The notes under the pieces were generated by a model. The model made no database searches. It saw nothing but the letters and a program-made list of their open reading frames with translations, and was not told the DNA's origin. Position numbers and translations under genes: made by a program. From positions 37,732,276-37,796,275 of the forward strand of contig CM068709.1 of NCBI GenBank assembly GCA_035079005.1: DNA of 64,000 nucleotides, given 5' to 3'. Source of the DNA: Fraxinus americana. Its lineage: Eukaryota > Streptophyta > Magnoliopsida > Lamiales > Oleaceae. Below, one piece after another: positions 48,698 through 60,317 of this stretch; positions within the stretch are counted from its first letter, which is position 1, and every line of letters starts with the position of its first letter.

Positions 48698-49422
48698 TGT
48701 TACGGGTTAAAGAACAGAACGGACACGTGGCGTCACATCACGACGGTGGGACCAACTTAATTCTATCAGGATATAATTCTCTAGCTTCAGTTGTGAGTTC
48801 CGAGGCCCTGGCTACCAATCCGAGGCCCTCGTTATTATTCCGAGGCCCCTCCTTTTAACGTCCGAGGCCCATCAAAGATCCACTTATGAGGATTCGGCCA
48901 TGATGAAAATCTCTTACAAATGATTGATGTGACTTTTGTGTAAAGCTTACTTATGTCTTGTCTCGTCAATGTCAGAGCATTTAATGTTAGTACATCTAGG
49001 AGGGTCAACATGATTGCTAGGATTTGAGGTCTTGGTCGAGGAGATGAGGCCACGTGTAAGTTGATCCAAAGGTCACAATTTGAGTTGTGACACTATAAAT
49101 ACCCCAACCATGTAACAAGGAATGAACTAATGAAAAATTGAAGAATAAACTGAATCTTTTGGAGCCATTTCTCTCTCGTTTCAATATCATTTTTACAACA
49201 TTTTGTTACAACGCAACCCTGTTATTTATCGATTGGATTCTTATACAATCGTGTTTCTTTTATGCCGGTGACGATCATCGTAAACGTCTCGTGCCTTTTT
49301 GCTACTCCCACGCTCATTCTCTGGAGTCCCCATGACCATTAATCGGCATTAGTGTGTTGGATTAAGCTTACGTGTGCACGAGTGGGCCCGGCATCTGTTG
49401 GCAACATTTTTTGGGGTCAACA
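48698..49422 (+). repeat. 3' LTR
   Basis: 725 bp, aligned end to end with the 5' LTR. Apart from a small cluster of changes near 49272 (GATCATCGT versus CTGAACGG), differences are scattered single bases. Ends in GGGTCAACA. Confidence 0.95.
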
Positions 49423-49427
49423 GAAGG

Positions 49428-50218
49428 TTTTTTTTTTTTTTGAGAAAAGAATTGATTCTCCAAGTCAAGCCAAGAGAGTATATTACGTTTCTCTGGTCTA
49501 TTAACTGGGATGAAACTGAGGATTGGTGTTCTGGAAATTTGTCGATCGTGTTTGTTGACTTTTTTCCTTTTGAAATGTTAGTATGGGAGAAATGATGAAG
49601 CCATAGAGTTACTTGAAAAAAATGGAAGTGCTTGTTGTGCTTTTGGGTGAAATAGTTCCTTTCAAAAAAAATATTATATATATTTTGGGTGAAATAGCGA
49701 GAACTTTGCTAGCCAGCATCCCTAGAAGTTAAAGCAACTAAGCCGGTGGTATAAAAAAATAATATTTAATAGGCTGAGAGTTAACCGAGAGCTTCTAATA
49801 TATTTATTGTTTATACGAATTAACATTGCTGTTCAAGATATGAACTTCAGGTTTCGTTTCTTTTTCCCATCTCGCTTGGTTTCTAAGTGACAGAAGAAAG
49901 AACTCGTCTTCTTCCTTCCCCGGTAACTTCGTATGTTTATGCCAATCCATTTAATTTTTAAAAAGGATTACTAATTTTTGGCATGGGGTTTGTTTCTTGC
50001 ACAACTATGGGTATGTTATGGTGTGAATGGAAAGGCATTTGAAAGGAAATAGAAATTTATGGGGAAGCTGAATATTTCTATTTTAATTTTCTAATTTTAA
50101 CTTTTGGGTTGAGGAATCATACTCCTGTTCATTATTAGATGGAAATGGTTGAACTCGGTAAAATTTCATCTGAGAACTCTAAATCTTGACTTTGTTTTAT
50201 ATAAATTGAAAATGACAG
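49428..50218 (+). other. Rest of SF3B2-relic intron 1
   Basis: AT-rich sequence from the target duplication to the acceptor AATGACAG before the exon at 50219. No coding content. Confidence 0.6.
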
Positions 50219-53200
50219 GCTCTAGAGCAAGTCGAAATGGAGTATGTCCCGGAGAAGGCTGAATTGGATGATGACTTGAATGAGGAATTCAGGAAGGTCT
50301 TCGAGAAATTCAGTTTTAGTGAAGGTGCTGCTGAGGTAAATAGAGTTGTGACGTTTTCGACTGGATTCCTTTTCTTTTTTGTCTTTTTGTTATTTGCTTC
50401 TCTCTTTATCTTCTACCTCAACTTTCTTGTTTATTTAGGAGAATGATAAAAAGGACGAGACTTCACCTGATGCAGCCTCAAAGAAGAAGGCTGACTCAGA
50501 TTCAGAAGAGGAAGAGCAGGATACTCAACAAAAGGAGAAGGGCGTCTCTAATAAACAGAAAAAGGTTATAATTTTTATCTTCAAAGTTTTGTTGCTGTTA
50601 TTGCTCTCTTGTTTATTGAGGAGACATGTTTTTGTGGTTTTTCAACTTTCGAATCTTCGATCGTGTATCTTAGGCAAAATGATCTTATTCTGTTTCAGCT
50701 TCAACGTTGAATGAAGATTGCTGAACTGAAACAAATCTGCTCGAAGCCTGATGTAGTTGAGGTATAGTTTGAATTGCGTGATGCTAGTCTTCTAATTTTA
50801 TTTGATCCATGCAGTTTGCTTTATGTGTGTGGTTTGGAGTGTTATGCCATCTTGATTATTGAATCTTCTGCTGTGTCTGGAAGAATATGTTTCTTAGTTT
50901 ATCATGTCTAACTCATCATTTTGTGTATTCTTCTTTGATTAATAAAATTTTCTGATTATCTATCAAAAAAAAAAATGTCTAACTCATGGGTTTCCCTTTT
51001 CTCAATTTGATGATGGTTAATTGGTTATTTTCCATAGAAACAATTTCTACTTCAATTTATCATTTTGACTCAGTGGTAGCTTGGAGTTCATTTGAAATCA
51101 TTTAGATATGGATCCTTCCTTATTGGTCCCTCTCCCTCTCTCTATGCACGTGCTGCTTGTGCGTTGGGTATGAGGAGAGACTTATCAGGATAGTTTGGCA
51201 TTTCTTTACCTTTTTTTTAATTCTGATATTTCATTACACAGAGGGATCTATATCTGTCTCTGTTAAATTCTGTACTTCCTCTTTATTTAGTGTGAGAGCC
51301 CATTCTTGGAATCATCTGTCTGCTCCTTGCAGGCTGACAAAGAGTTTAGTATGTTGCAGAATGAATCTTGTCAAATTCTTGTTAGTAAATCTATAGGATG
51401 ATAAGTACCAGTGCAGAACATTGTTTTTAAACTTTAGATTATCGACACATCTTTGTGTTGAAAATGTGTTGTTCTGTGACCTTTTTGTGGTAGTGATTCA
51501 AATATATTTGTTGTCTATTTGTACAGATATAAATTGTCATTTTCTTTAATATAATAATGTACTAGATTATTATGACTTTTTTAGGTCTAGGATGCCACAT
51601 CAGCAGACCCTAAGCTGTTGGTGTATCTGAAATCATATCGGAATACAGTGGCAGTGCCAAGGCACTGGTGTCAGAAAAGGAAATTTTTGCAGGTGAGATT
51701 TATGCTGTGGCATGAGTTAGAATATACTGTAATAGCTGCCCACCATCTTTAGAAAATTTAATAAAGAAAATGATGGGTTTAAAGAATGTGGGGTTTAGGA
51801 AGGCAGGTGGTGGACAATAACATACACAGGGTTTGTCTTATATGTATATATGTGGGTTCTTGCAGGGGGATGACTGCCATTTATGGATCCTGGACATGTT
51901 GGTGTTTGGCAAGGGGAACCTTGCATGAATTTTGTTTTGAATGTGCTTTCTAGTGTGGGTTGGCGTATAGGCATTTTATAACACCTTCCTTGGATAATAA
52001 AATTTGCCTTGGATAAGTTCCTTCTGTTGAAACTAAATACGCAATTTCTGCTAGCAGGATGCCAAGGAATCTTCTCGGAATTTCAGATTTATTTGGCTTC
52101 TATATAAAGCTTCAACTAGTTGAATTCTTGATTTGCACTTAGAAGTTTGCATAATACTTACATCCTGGATAACATTTACCTCATTGTGTTCTGAATTCAT
52201 CTTTCAGGGAAAGCATGGTATTGAGAAGCAGCCGTTTCAACTTTCAACTTCCTGATTTTATTGCTGCCACGGGAATTGAAAAAATTAGACAAGTGAGATG
52301 AATCCTGTCTCTTCACTGTGCTATTCATTCACACGCAAATTCTCAGTTCTTTCTGCAATGATGAAGTGGAAAAAGCAATTGTTTTTTGGTAGATCCAAAC
52401 TTTCCTTATTATAGGGGGATGAGAAAGACTTGTGCAAGTTAGCCCAAGTTTGTAGGGAATAAGACAACATATTGTTGTTATTTGTTAGTTTCCTTTTTCC
52501 TTTTCCGACAAGATGAAGGGGACTGATTATGTGGCATATGTACTGGGCTGATCAGTACTAACCTGTGGGGCTCAAGCATTATGAATGATGTCTATAAGCA
52601 CCTTTCTCCCCCTGGTCTCTTGGAATTAGCAGCTTGACCCTTATTATAGAAATAACATCCTAAGTTCAGTTCTCAAACTTTCTTTTCCTTTCTTGACAAA
52701 TAATTTGTTATTTGTGATCAAGTGATGCATGCTAGAAGCTTTGAAATCTCTTTCTTTTAGCCCAGTGCTTGGTCCTATTGACCTATATGGATAAATAAAC
52801 AAACAGGATTCATTTTTGGCTATTTTAATGTGGATTTGAATTCATTTGGACAGTTCTACCACATGATTGATACGGTTGGTTGGACTGTTTTATTTTGAAC
52901 CCATGATGGCTTGATAAACTAGTCGGACGACTGTTTTCTGCATTTTCTACAAATGACTTTAGTCATGATGCAAACAAGCTTAAAATTCTGCGTTGCAAGG
53001 AGTTGTAAATGAAAATACTTTTCTGTTTCCATTATCTTTTTTTTTTCTAGAAATAATTTGCACTTGCAATCTTATGTTCAAAGCCACTGACTATATGTTA
53101 CTAGGAACTAATGTCTCAAGTTCTTTATCTGTTGCCAGTCCATAAGATAGGCTTTTGATAATGTCATTTCCACTATTTATCTGGTGTCAGGTTGATTTGC

Positions 53201-53618
53201 TTAGAGGTCAGAAATCAGACACAGTTGATGTCACATTGGCACCAGAAGAGTTGGAACTTAAGGACTGTTTTACCGGCCAAGTAAGTGGAGTCTTGTTTTT
53301 ATTAATGTTTTGATTGGTCGGGTTAAGCCTATAGCATTCATTGTTCTAATGTCCGTATTTTTCCCAGATACGAGGAAGCAAGAGAAGAAGAGAAGGTACG
53401 TAGTCAGAAGGAGGACTTCAGCGACATGGTTGCCGAGGTGTGTACTTCATAGTTGTGCATTTTCTATATCATGTCTATAGTTCTTTTTCTCCCTTTCCTC
53501 CTTTTCATGAATGAATATATGTATAACTTTATGCAATTAATCCAGAACGTGAATAAAAAGGAAACGGAAGGTGCAGGAAATAGTGGGCAAGTCAAAGAAG
53601 AAAGATTTCATGTCTTAG

Positions 53619-55146
53619 GTGCTTTTGGATATTATGCAAATTTTGGAGATGCCAACTGGAGGATGCTTGCGAGTAGTGCTTCCCATTCCAGTCAGAGATA
53701 AATTTGAAGGCTGTAGTTGTACTAGTGTACTTTAGTCATTTTTGTTAAAATGGCTCCGATGGCCTTATGACTCGTGACTTCACTGACAGTACAAAATTAT
53801 TAAGGTATAAACCTGGGAACTGGCCTTTATAAATACTTCGAGACTCAATTTTGTGCTTGGATGTTCATTCGAAACTTGTCCATAAAGAGATGATTTCTGA
53901 TGCATATTGTAATGACCCAAGTCTCTTATCATGTCTTGCAGGATTTGAATTTAAACATTTGTTTTATGAGATGTTTAAGTTGAATCTTGGTACCAATTAA
54001 ACAAGTATATATAAGTATGCATCTTTTATCATCTTGTCTATTCTCCCAGCATTAAAAATGCAGAGAGTTATACTTCGTCTAGTTATTTGCCATTAATACG
54101 AATAAATTGGCAGGAAGTATTTATTTAAGTGTAATAGAAGATCACTATTTATTTTTAAAGAATAACGTTATTTAGCACCAACTTATTTGGCATTATGTGA
54201 TAGGTTTAATTAAAAATGAAATTACGTGATTCATTTAATTGTACTTTTTATTTAATTGACATTTTATGTAACATTAGTGGTGCTAAATAGCCTTATTTTT
54301 AAATAATTTGAGTTGGTATAGAATCGACATAAAAATCACCAATATTAATTAAAAGAAATCGCTTACATCATCCAACGTAGCACACGAAGTATTATGAAGG
54401 CCTATATAGAAATTATCAAAACGTAGTATTCGTGGATGAAGTTTAATTAATTTCAAAAATGAAGTACAGAATATTTGATGGAATTCCTAGAAGGAAACGT
54501 GTTTAATGATGTCAAAATACACTCACAGGCTCGAAATATATAATTCTAAAATTAATCACGATACATGTACATCAAGACTTACATAATATCACATGACATT
54601 CTATCATTAGACAGTTTAAAACATAGTCAGTTTTTTCATCCAATCATTTCACTCCAACTCATCTTCTCACTCTATTTCTGGATAATTTCTTCTGGCAAAA
54701 TAGCTAAATTCTAAAACTAATACTTATTCTTAACTTCATAGAATTTGTACGACGTTCCCATTCATTATCTTGTTCGTATTCGACTCCCATACTAAATACT
54801 TTCCTATGTAGTTCCTTTGATTTTGTCTACTTGCCAGTTGCATCCCAACAACTCCAACATTCGACTTAGCATGGCAAAAAAAAAAAAAAATACATAGACG
54901 ACCTCAAATTTGTTATTATTATTGCTATTTATTATTTTTGATAATTGTAGATAAATTATAAAACAATAGTTTTGAGCTATATTTTAGGAGGGATAGATGT
55001 AGAGGCATTACTTGGCGATTTATCTTTATTCTTTGCTCTTAATTTTTTTCTACAATTTATAGTAGAAGATACTTTACTTTGCTTTGATAAACCTCTTTTC
55101 TTACTACCTTGCACGGTTAAAACTTGACACTTGATCAGAAGGGTTT
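53619..55146. other. Gene-free stretch after the SF3B2 relic
   Basis: No recognised gene. A minus-strand frame at 55165-54977 is Lys/Ser-rich and 62 residues long; it resembles nothing I know and has no supporting exons. Confidence 0.5.
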
Positions 55147-55147
55147 T

Positions 55148-55333
55148 TGGGCTTGTTTGACACACATTCTTTCAAAATACATTATTTTCAAACTCATTTT
55201 CAACCACACATTTTTCAATAAAATAATATTTTCTATCACATCAATAACTTTTCCTTACTTTTTAACCACATATTTCTCATCATATCACTATTTAAAATAC
55301 ATTTTTTTCTTAATAATATCCATCAAACACCAT
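55148..55333. mobile_element. Tourist-like MITE
   Basis: It begins GGGCTTGTTTGACACACATT and ends near ATCCATCAAACACCATC. The interior has the family core CAACCACACATTTTTCAATA and AATAATATTTTCTATCACAT. The right boundary and target site are uncertain. Confidence 0.6.
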
Positions 55334-58300
55334 CTCACTATTATTCGCAAACCTTCTAATAAATGCATATAAATGAAATAATATAATGGTTATATATAAT
55401 ACCATACTTGACGCCCCCCCGCCCCCCAATGTATAATTTTTATGCAATGTGGTCCTCATTCTTGATTCAACATATAAAAATAGATAACTCAATGGCTGAA
55501 ACAACTAATTTAAATAGGGCGTATGTACCATAATTTGAGTGCATATTAAACAATTTCTTATAATTAATCTAAAATAATTTTTCGATGGATATGATGGCGA
55601 ACGGAAGACAGCTTAATCCGCCGGCAACAGAAAGGAGCCAGCACGTGCATGAGTAAGTCACTTAGCATAAATTAAGATTTTAATTAATCATGTCCGACAA
55701 ATATTCTGTTTCGACTACTTATATATAAATGAAATAAAATATTTACTAAAAGCCACTTTGCTCAGCCGACACACTGATGCAAGTGGAAACGAAAAATTAT
55801 ATATAAAAAAATGAAATATTCGTTGATTCTTCGCGAGAATATCGAACACTTGGTCATCAGAATCATTGATTCATGCACGAACGTCAAGAGCAAATCGTTA
55901 ATTTCGTAGAATATCAACTTAATTTTTACTCTTCTAAGTTGTTCCATGTGAAGAAATAGAGAGTATTATAAAAGGTACTATAAGATCACTTCGATTTGAA
56001 ATAGTGATGGTTCAAATTTTCAACACATTTCTTGATAATATTATTTCTAAACATTAAAATGAAGCCTAAAATCACCCATGGTCATATATTCCAATTGTAT
56101 TGAGGTAAAGACCTTCACCTAGAACAATATGGCCACTCAATATTCACTCGTTATATACCGGTTAGTAAGTACCAAAATTTACGTTATTCATATGTTAAGC
56201 AAATAAATATAGAATTGATATCGTTCCACCAGTGATCAGGATACAAACTTTTCACTGCTGATATAACAGAGAGAACTGTAATTCTGATTCTCTGAATGTA
56301 TAATTGTTATAGAGAATCATAAGTAAAATTCTCTTGTCTGTCACGTCAAGAAATTTTTATCATATTCAAGGTAGGTTCAATCGAATTTGTATACAAATAA
56401 TTATGAAATTCATTATGCTATTGAGAATAACGCTGTTTCATTTGATTCATTGCTCAATGACTTTTTGACGTGACATTTGAAGATTTTTTTAGAGTATGAA
56501 TCCATGAAGCCATCTTTTCATGAAATTGTTTTGTATAATTATATCGACTGTTTTGTGTATATATATATATATATATATAATCATAATGATTCTCGTGGTG
56601 ACTGTAATGCCGACTCTAGTGGCACCTATATGGCTACATGATAGGCCTCCATGCACCGTTGATGAGAATTCAAGAAATGACTAGTGACAATGAATGTGAC
56701 ATTTGTTGGGTCGATATGTCCTTCATAGATCATATTCAACAAAATAAATGGTCCCACACTATAAGATATATAATTACATTCGATATAACATTATGTCCAT
56801 CTTTAACAACCATTAAATCAAAATTTCTTTTTTCTCAAACTAATTTGTAATCACACATTCACTTAATAAAATATTTTACACGTAAACCCAATTTTTTCAT
56901 ACTTTTTAATCATATTTTTTTTAAAAATCATTATTTCAAACTCATTTTCTCCAAAATAAATAAATAAATCATTTTAATGGATTAAAAATTGGGGCTAGAT
57001 ATGATTGAATGCGATTGACGAAATACTTAATTTTTGTGCTATTTAATGATTTAATTTGTTAGTCTTAGTGCATTTATACTCATGATATGACTTGATTGAA
57101 GCAAATGAAGTTATAATATTGTTTCGATCATACCTTTGTCCACTTGGCGATCACGTAATTCAAGTGATGTTCAGTTGAGAAGATTAGTCTAACCCCAACT
57201 AACTCAATTAATTTGCAAGAGCCACGACCTAGCACTGAAACTGTGATATGAGTTAAGTCGAGAAGTCTATTTGTCCGACTACAAATATTGCTTTTGAATC
57301 ATCTTTGTCCTCGTCGAAGCACCAACATAGTGAATAAGGGCTTATTTATGGTGACCCATCATCACGAAATTATCCTTGACAACACCTACGAGATGATGCC
57401 CATCCACAATAGGTTGAACAAATAAGTTGACAATTTCAACTCCAACACCGCATGCTCCTTGACTATTGTCCTACGCTCGGCCCTAGTATAACAACTAACG
57501 GTGGTGTATGAGGTTGACACTACCTACACGAAGCATGGTCCAAGACCTATACTTTTCAAATTTAGAAATATGGCCTCTAACAGTGACGATGAACAAGTGT
57601 GACGAAGCATTAGATCAAACACACATACAATATTATTTAATTACATATTCAGTAACAACCCACAAGGTATGTCATCACATGACCACCCACCCCCCCCCCC
57701 CCCCAACAAACGAGCATGTTTGGCTGTGCATCTTTACTTCACTTCTTCTACAAAAGAAACCAACATGTGGCTTCTCCCTAGAGTAGATTAAAAAATAATA
57801 ATAATAATAAATAAAATAGCAGACCCAAACATTCACTAAGCCAATGAACACACCAAGTTGAACATCATGTGATTACATGTAATATATGTCATATGACACG
57901 GATTGGCCCATAGGATGATCACAATCTTTAATCACAAGGAATCACGTGTTGACAACTGTAATTTACCCTATAATCAACTATCAAATTCTTCTTTTATTAT
58001 TATTAGCAATCTATACTTACACCACCTTTATTTTAACTCTATTCGGATTTCCAATCAATAGCAGACATTACGCCGACCAAACATATGCGTACTCAAATAT
58101 CCGAATCAGACCATTGATCCTAGTACTCCACTCCCACTCTTCTCTACATATTACACGTCGCACAAGGTAAAATTTTCAATCTATGTATTTACTTTTAAGC
58201 TAAAGTGCAAAACTCATGATAAAAAAAATATTTTAAAATAATTGTATAATCATTAGCAGCAGTGGCTTCCACCCGTCGACAAATTGGTTCAAAGTCAACA

Positions 58301-58570
58301 AATAATTTTAATTGAACATTTAATCAGATTCACAATTTCTATCAACTTTTAAACACACGATCTAATACCTTCATCAAAATCTGTTACAGCTTTCGTCTAA
58401 AATTTTATCAAACAACAACCTCTTAATTCTTTATCACAAATCACATGTCGGTTCCCACGCGTTATATATAAATAAATTATAAGCCCACCCAATAAATCAA
58501 ATTATTTAAAATTACCACTTAAATATTCTTCCATGCACTATAGATACATTCATATAAAATTATAGAGAAT
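55334..58570. other. Gene-free stretch upstream of the Dof gene
   Basis: No gene recognised. It contains a MITE-family core fragment at about 56838-56960, an (AT)n run at about 56558-56578, a C-run at about 57685-57704, and at about 58320-58435 a fragment resembling the interior of the MITE at 2558. The Dof promoter must lie in its right part. Confidence 0.5.
57685..57704. repeat. Poly-C tract
   Basis: A near-pure C run in AT-rich DNA, preceded by ACCACCCA. Its length is unreliable in most sequencing methods. Confidence 0.8.
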
Positions 58571-58575
58571 TATTT

Positions 58576-58582
58576 TATATAA
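58576..58582 (+). promoter_or_regulatory. Candidate TATA box of the Dof gene
   Basis: TATATAA, 226 bp before the start codon, followed by a CT-rich stretch (ACACCCTCTCCCTC) that would suit a transcription start. The leader would carry the poly-T/CT run at 58768-58790. Confidence 0.35.
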
Positions 58583-58807
58583 TTGACACCCTCTCCCTCT
58601 GGACCATTCAACCTTGAGTGATTGTCGTTGTTACAGATAGATATATAGATATAGATATAATCTCCGACATTAAAACATTTTACATTCTCTCATAAGAGAA
58701 TTAAATCCTCCTCGTACTTCTTAGTTTGATCCCTTCGATATCTTGTTCATATATCAATCTTAAGTCTTTTTTTTTCTTTTCTTTTTTTTTTAAATTTGAA
58801 TTCTGTT

Positions 58808-59539
58808 ATGGGTTTAAGTACTTGGACCCAAAGTTTGGTGCAATCAGACGGGGCGGAGCTGCCAAAACCGCCGCCACCTACACGGCGGAGCCACCAACAA
58901 TCAGAGCCTTTGAAGTGTCCAAGGTGTGACTCAACGAACACAAAGTTCTGTTATTACAATAATTACAACAAATCTCAACCTCGCCATTTCTGTAAAGCTT
59001 GTAAGAGGCACTGGACTAAAGGTGGCACTCTACGTAATGTGCCTGTCGGCGGTGGTCGGAAAAACAAACGGCTCAAAACATCAAATGCAAGTTCCACCAC
59101 CACAGCCAGCGGCGCAGCCACCACAAATCCCACCACCAACCCCTCCACCTCATCTATTCTCCCCTTTGGTGCTTTTGGTACCGCCGATAAGATTAGCAGC
59201 TTTTCAGGGAAATCTTTCACTGGAAACAATGGATCAGCACCAAAGAATCAAAACCCAGAATTTCAATTCTCAAGTTTCAGCACTTTTGACATTGATTCAT
59301 CATCTTTATTAATCCCCGCCGGAAACGCATATGACTACGCCGGAAACTGCCTCGACGCGGCGGAGGAATCAACAATTACAACAGTCAATCCAAGCACAAG
59401 CAGCACTGTCATAGAATTTCCATGGGGAGGTCCAAGTACAGACGTTTCAAATTACTACTGGAATAATTGGAATGATATCGATTTAACTTCAGCTGATCTT
59501 ATCAATATATCATGGGATGATACAGAGATCAAACCTTAA
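58808..59539 (+). CDS. Dof zinc-finger transcription factor
   Basis: Plant-specific nuclear factor that binds AAAG-core DNA. Single exon, 243 residues, ATG at 58808 (MGLSTWTQSLV); the frame extends upstream without another ATG. The Dof finger occupies about residues 35-88: C37, C40, C62 and C65 form the CX2CX21CX2C site, with YYNNYNKSQPRHFCKACKRH and WTKGGTLRNVPVGGGRKNKR complete. N-terminal Pro/Gln region; Ser/Thr/Asn-rich middle; the acidic, Trp-rich C-terminus (YYWNNWNDIDLTSADLINIS) is a likely activation region. Length is normal for a short Dof. The RHWTKGG form (instead of RYWTKGG) occurs in some Dof subgroups; I do not assign the orthologue. It lies alone, about 2 kb from convergent MOR1. 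Confidence 0.96.
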   Translation: MGLSTWTQSLVQSDGAELPKPPPPTRRSHQQSEPLKCPRCDSTNTKFCYYNNYNKSQPRHFCKACKRHWTKGGTLRNVPVGGGRKNKRLKTSNASSTTTASGAATTNPTTNPSTSSILPFGAFGTADKISSFSGKSFTGNNGSAPKNQNPEFQFSSFSTFDIDSSSLLIPAGNAYDYAGNCLDAAEESTITTVNPSTSSTVIEFPWGGPSTDVSNYYWNNWNDIDLTSADLINISWDDTEIKP

Positions 59540-60317
59540 AGAAGTCGATCAAGTTCAATCTTGCAGATGATTACTCTAATCTTAGACGAGTATTTGGTAT
59601 GCCGTACTCGTGGATTCGTTTAATTCTTTAATTAATGCTATTCAGTATTATTCGATCCACTCTGCCAAATATGTCACGAGAGTACACATATCATTTGTCG
59701 CTTACACCTCCATAATTAATTTCCATGTCCACATGTGGCTGTCCGCTGTCGTATCATATATGTAACTTGTAAGTATATTGTTTGAAGCTGTCCTTTTATT
59801 ATCAGCTTCAGGCTATATTGCACGTTCTGTTTGTGTGTGTGTGTGTGTATTAATGCAAGAATTATGTAAATTTATCCAAGTTGCCATGAGTATGTACTGT
59901 ATTTTTCATATGTAATACTAACAAATTTAAATAGTATAGCAAATAAGGTTTTAACTTTTTTTATCCTTCACATTTTCACGTCGATGTCACCAAACAAACC
60001 AATATTGTTTTGGATTGGGGATGGATGGATTTTCCAAGATATGTGAGAGAGGAATGGGACCTCCCCTGCTGTATAGAGAAGTCTAGATGTGACGAAAGAA
60101 TATTGCCGATATGTAAGAAATTTGTACACGAGAAATGATCTATTAAACAGAGTACTAAGCAACAATGACACGGTAGATCAATTCAACAAGTTTAACCCTC
60201 GTTTGGTTTGAGTTAAAATTCTGCTAAAAATTTGAGTCAAAATCAACAATTAGTTTCAACCACACATTTTATTAACTTTTTTCAAAATATACTCAAAAAT
60301 AGGCTTATAGACACAAT
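59540..60317. other. Dof 3' flank
   Basis: Holds the Dof 3' untranslated region (extent unknown), a (GT)n run at about 59834-59848, and at about 60198-60310 a truncated Tourist-like fragment (CCTCGTTTGGTTTGAGTTAA, CAACCACACATTTTATTAA). No other gene. Confidence 0.5.

Larger units (their letters stand above)
38113..49422 (+). mobile_element. Ty3/gypsy LTR retrotransposon, Tat type, 11.3 kb
   Basis: Bounded by two direct LTRs (38113-38836 and 48698-49422) that start TGTTACGGG and end GGGTCAACA. The flanks GACGG (38108-38112) and GAAGG (49423-49427) form a 5-bp target duplication with one mismatch. The order gag, protease, RT-RNase H, second RNase H, integrase defines Ty3/gypsy. The second RNase H and an antisense coding-like region after integrase point to the Tat lineage (family knowledge). 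All protein regions are frameshifted, so this copy cannot make its own proteins. It sits in intron 1 of the SF3B2 relic, in the same orientation. Confidence 0.93.
37687..53618 (+). pseudogene. SF3B2 (SAP145) pseudogene, broken and missing its middle
   Basis: SF3B2 is the U2 snRNP SF3b subunit that anchors U2 near the branch site. Exon remnants: 37687-37919, 50219-50335, 50439-50564, 50699-50761, 51585-51692, 52208-52292, 53191-53280, 53368-53437, 53546-53618. Landmarks: KKSRESER; VEMEYVPEKAELDDDLNEEF; MKIAELKQICSKPDVVE; YRNTVAVPRHWCQKRKFLQ; LPDFIAATGIEKIRQ; VDLLRGQKSDTVDV; EEAREEEKVRSQKEDFSDMV; a Lys-rich end. Lesions: a lost A in the A-run near 37809; TGA at 50708-50710 where Arg is expected; TAG at 51588-51590 where Trp is expected; a 7-bp tandem duplication at 52235-52250; a two-base loss near 53263; an extra base near 53558. 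Exons between GIEKIRQ and VDLLRGQ, several hundred codons including the PSP domain, are absent. Intron 1 contains the LTR element. A working copy must exist elsewhere. Confidence 0.92.

Noticed and set aside
37687..53618. A working SF3B2 gene with an 11-kb retroelement in its first intron
   Set aside because: Plants do tolerate such introns, but in-frame stops at 50708 and 51588, several indels and the missing central exons cannot be spliced around.
54977..55165. A small basic protein on the minus strand
   Set aside because: Only 62 residues, with no family resemblance, promoter or partner exons, in AT-rich repeat-bearing DNA.
57685..57704. The poly-C run as a regulatory i-motif or G4 site
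   Set aside because: It is isolated, homopolymeric and of uncertain length; nothing in the context supports a function.
58926..59312. A second frame of 128 codons overlapping Dof
   Set aside because: It is a frame shadow of the Ser/Thr/Pro-rich Dof coding sequence, with no independent motif.
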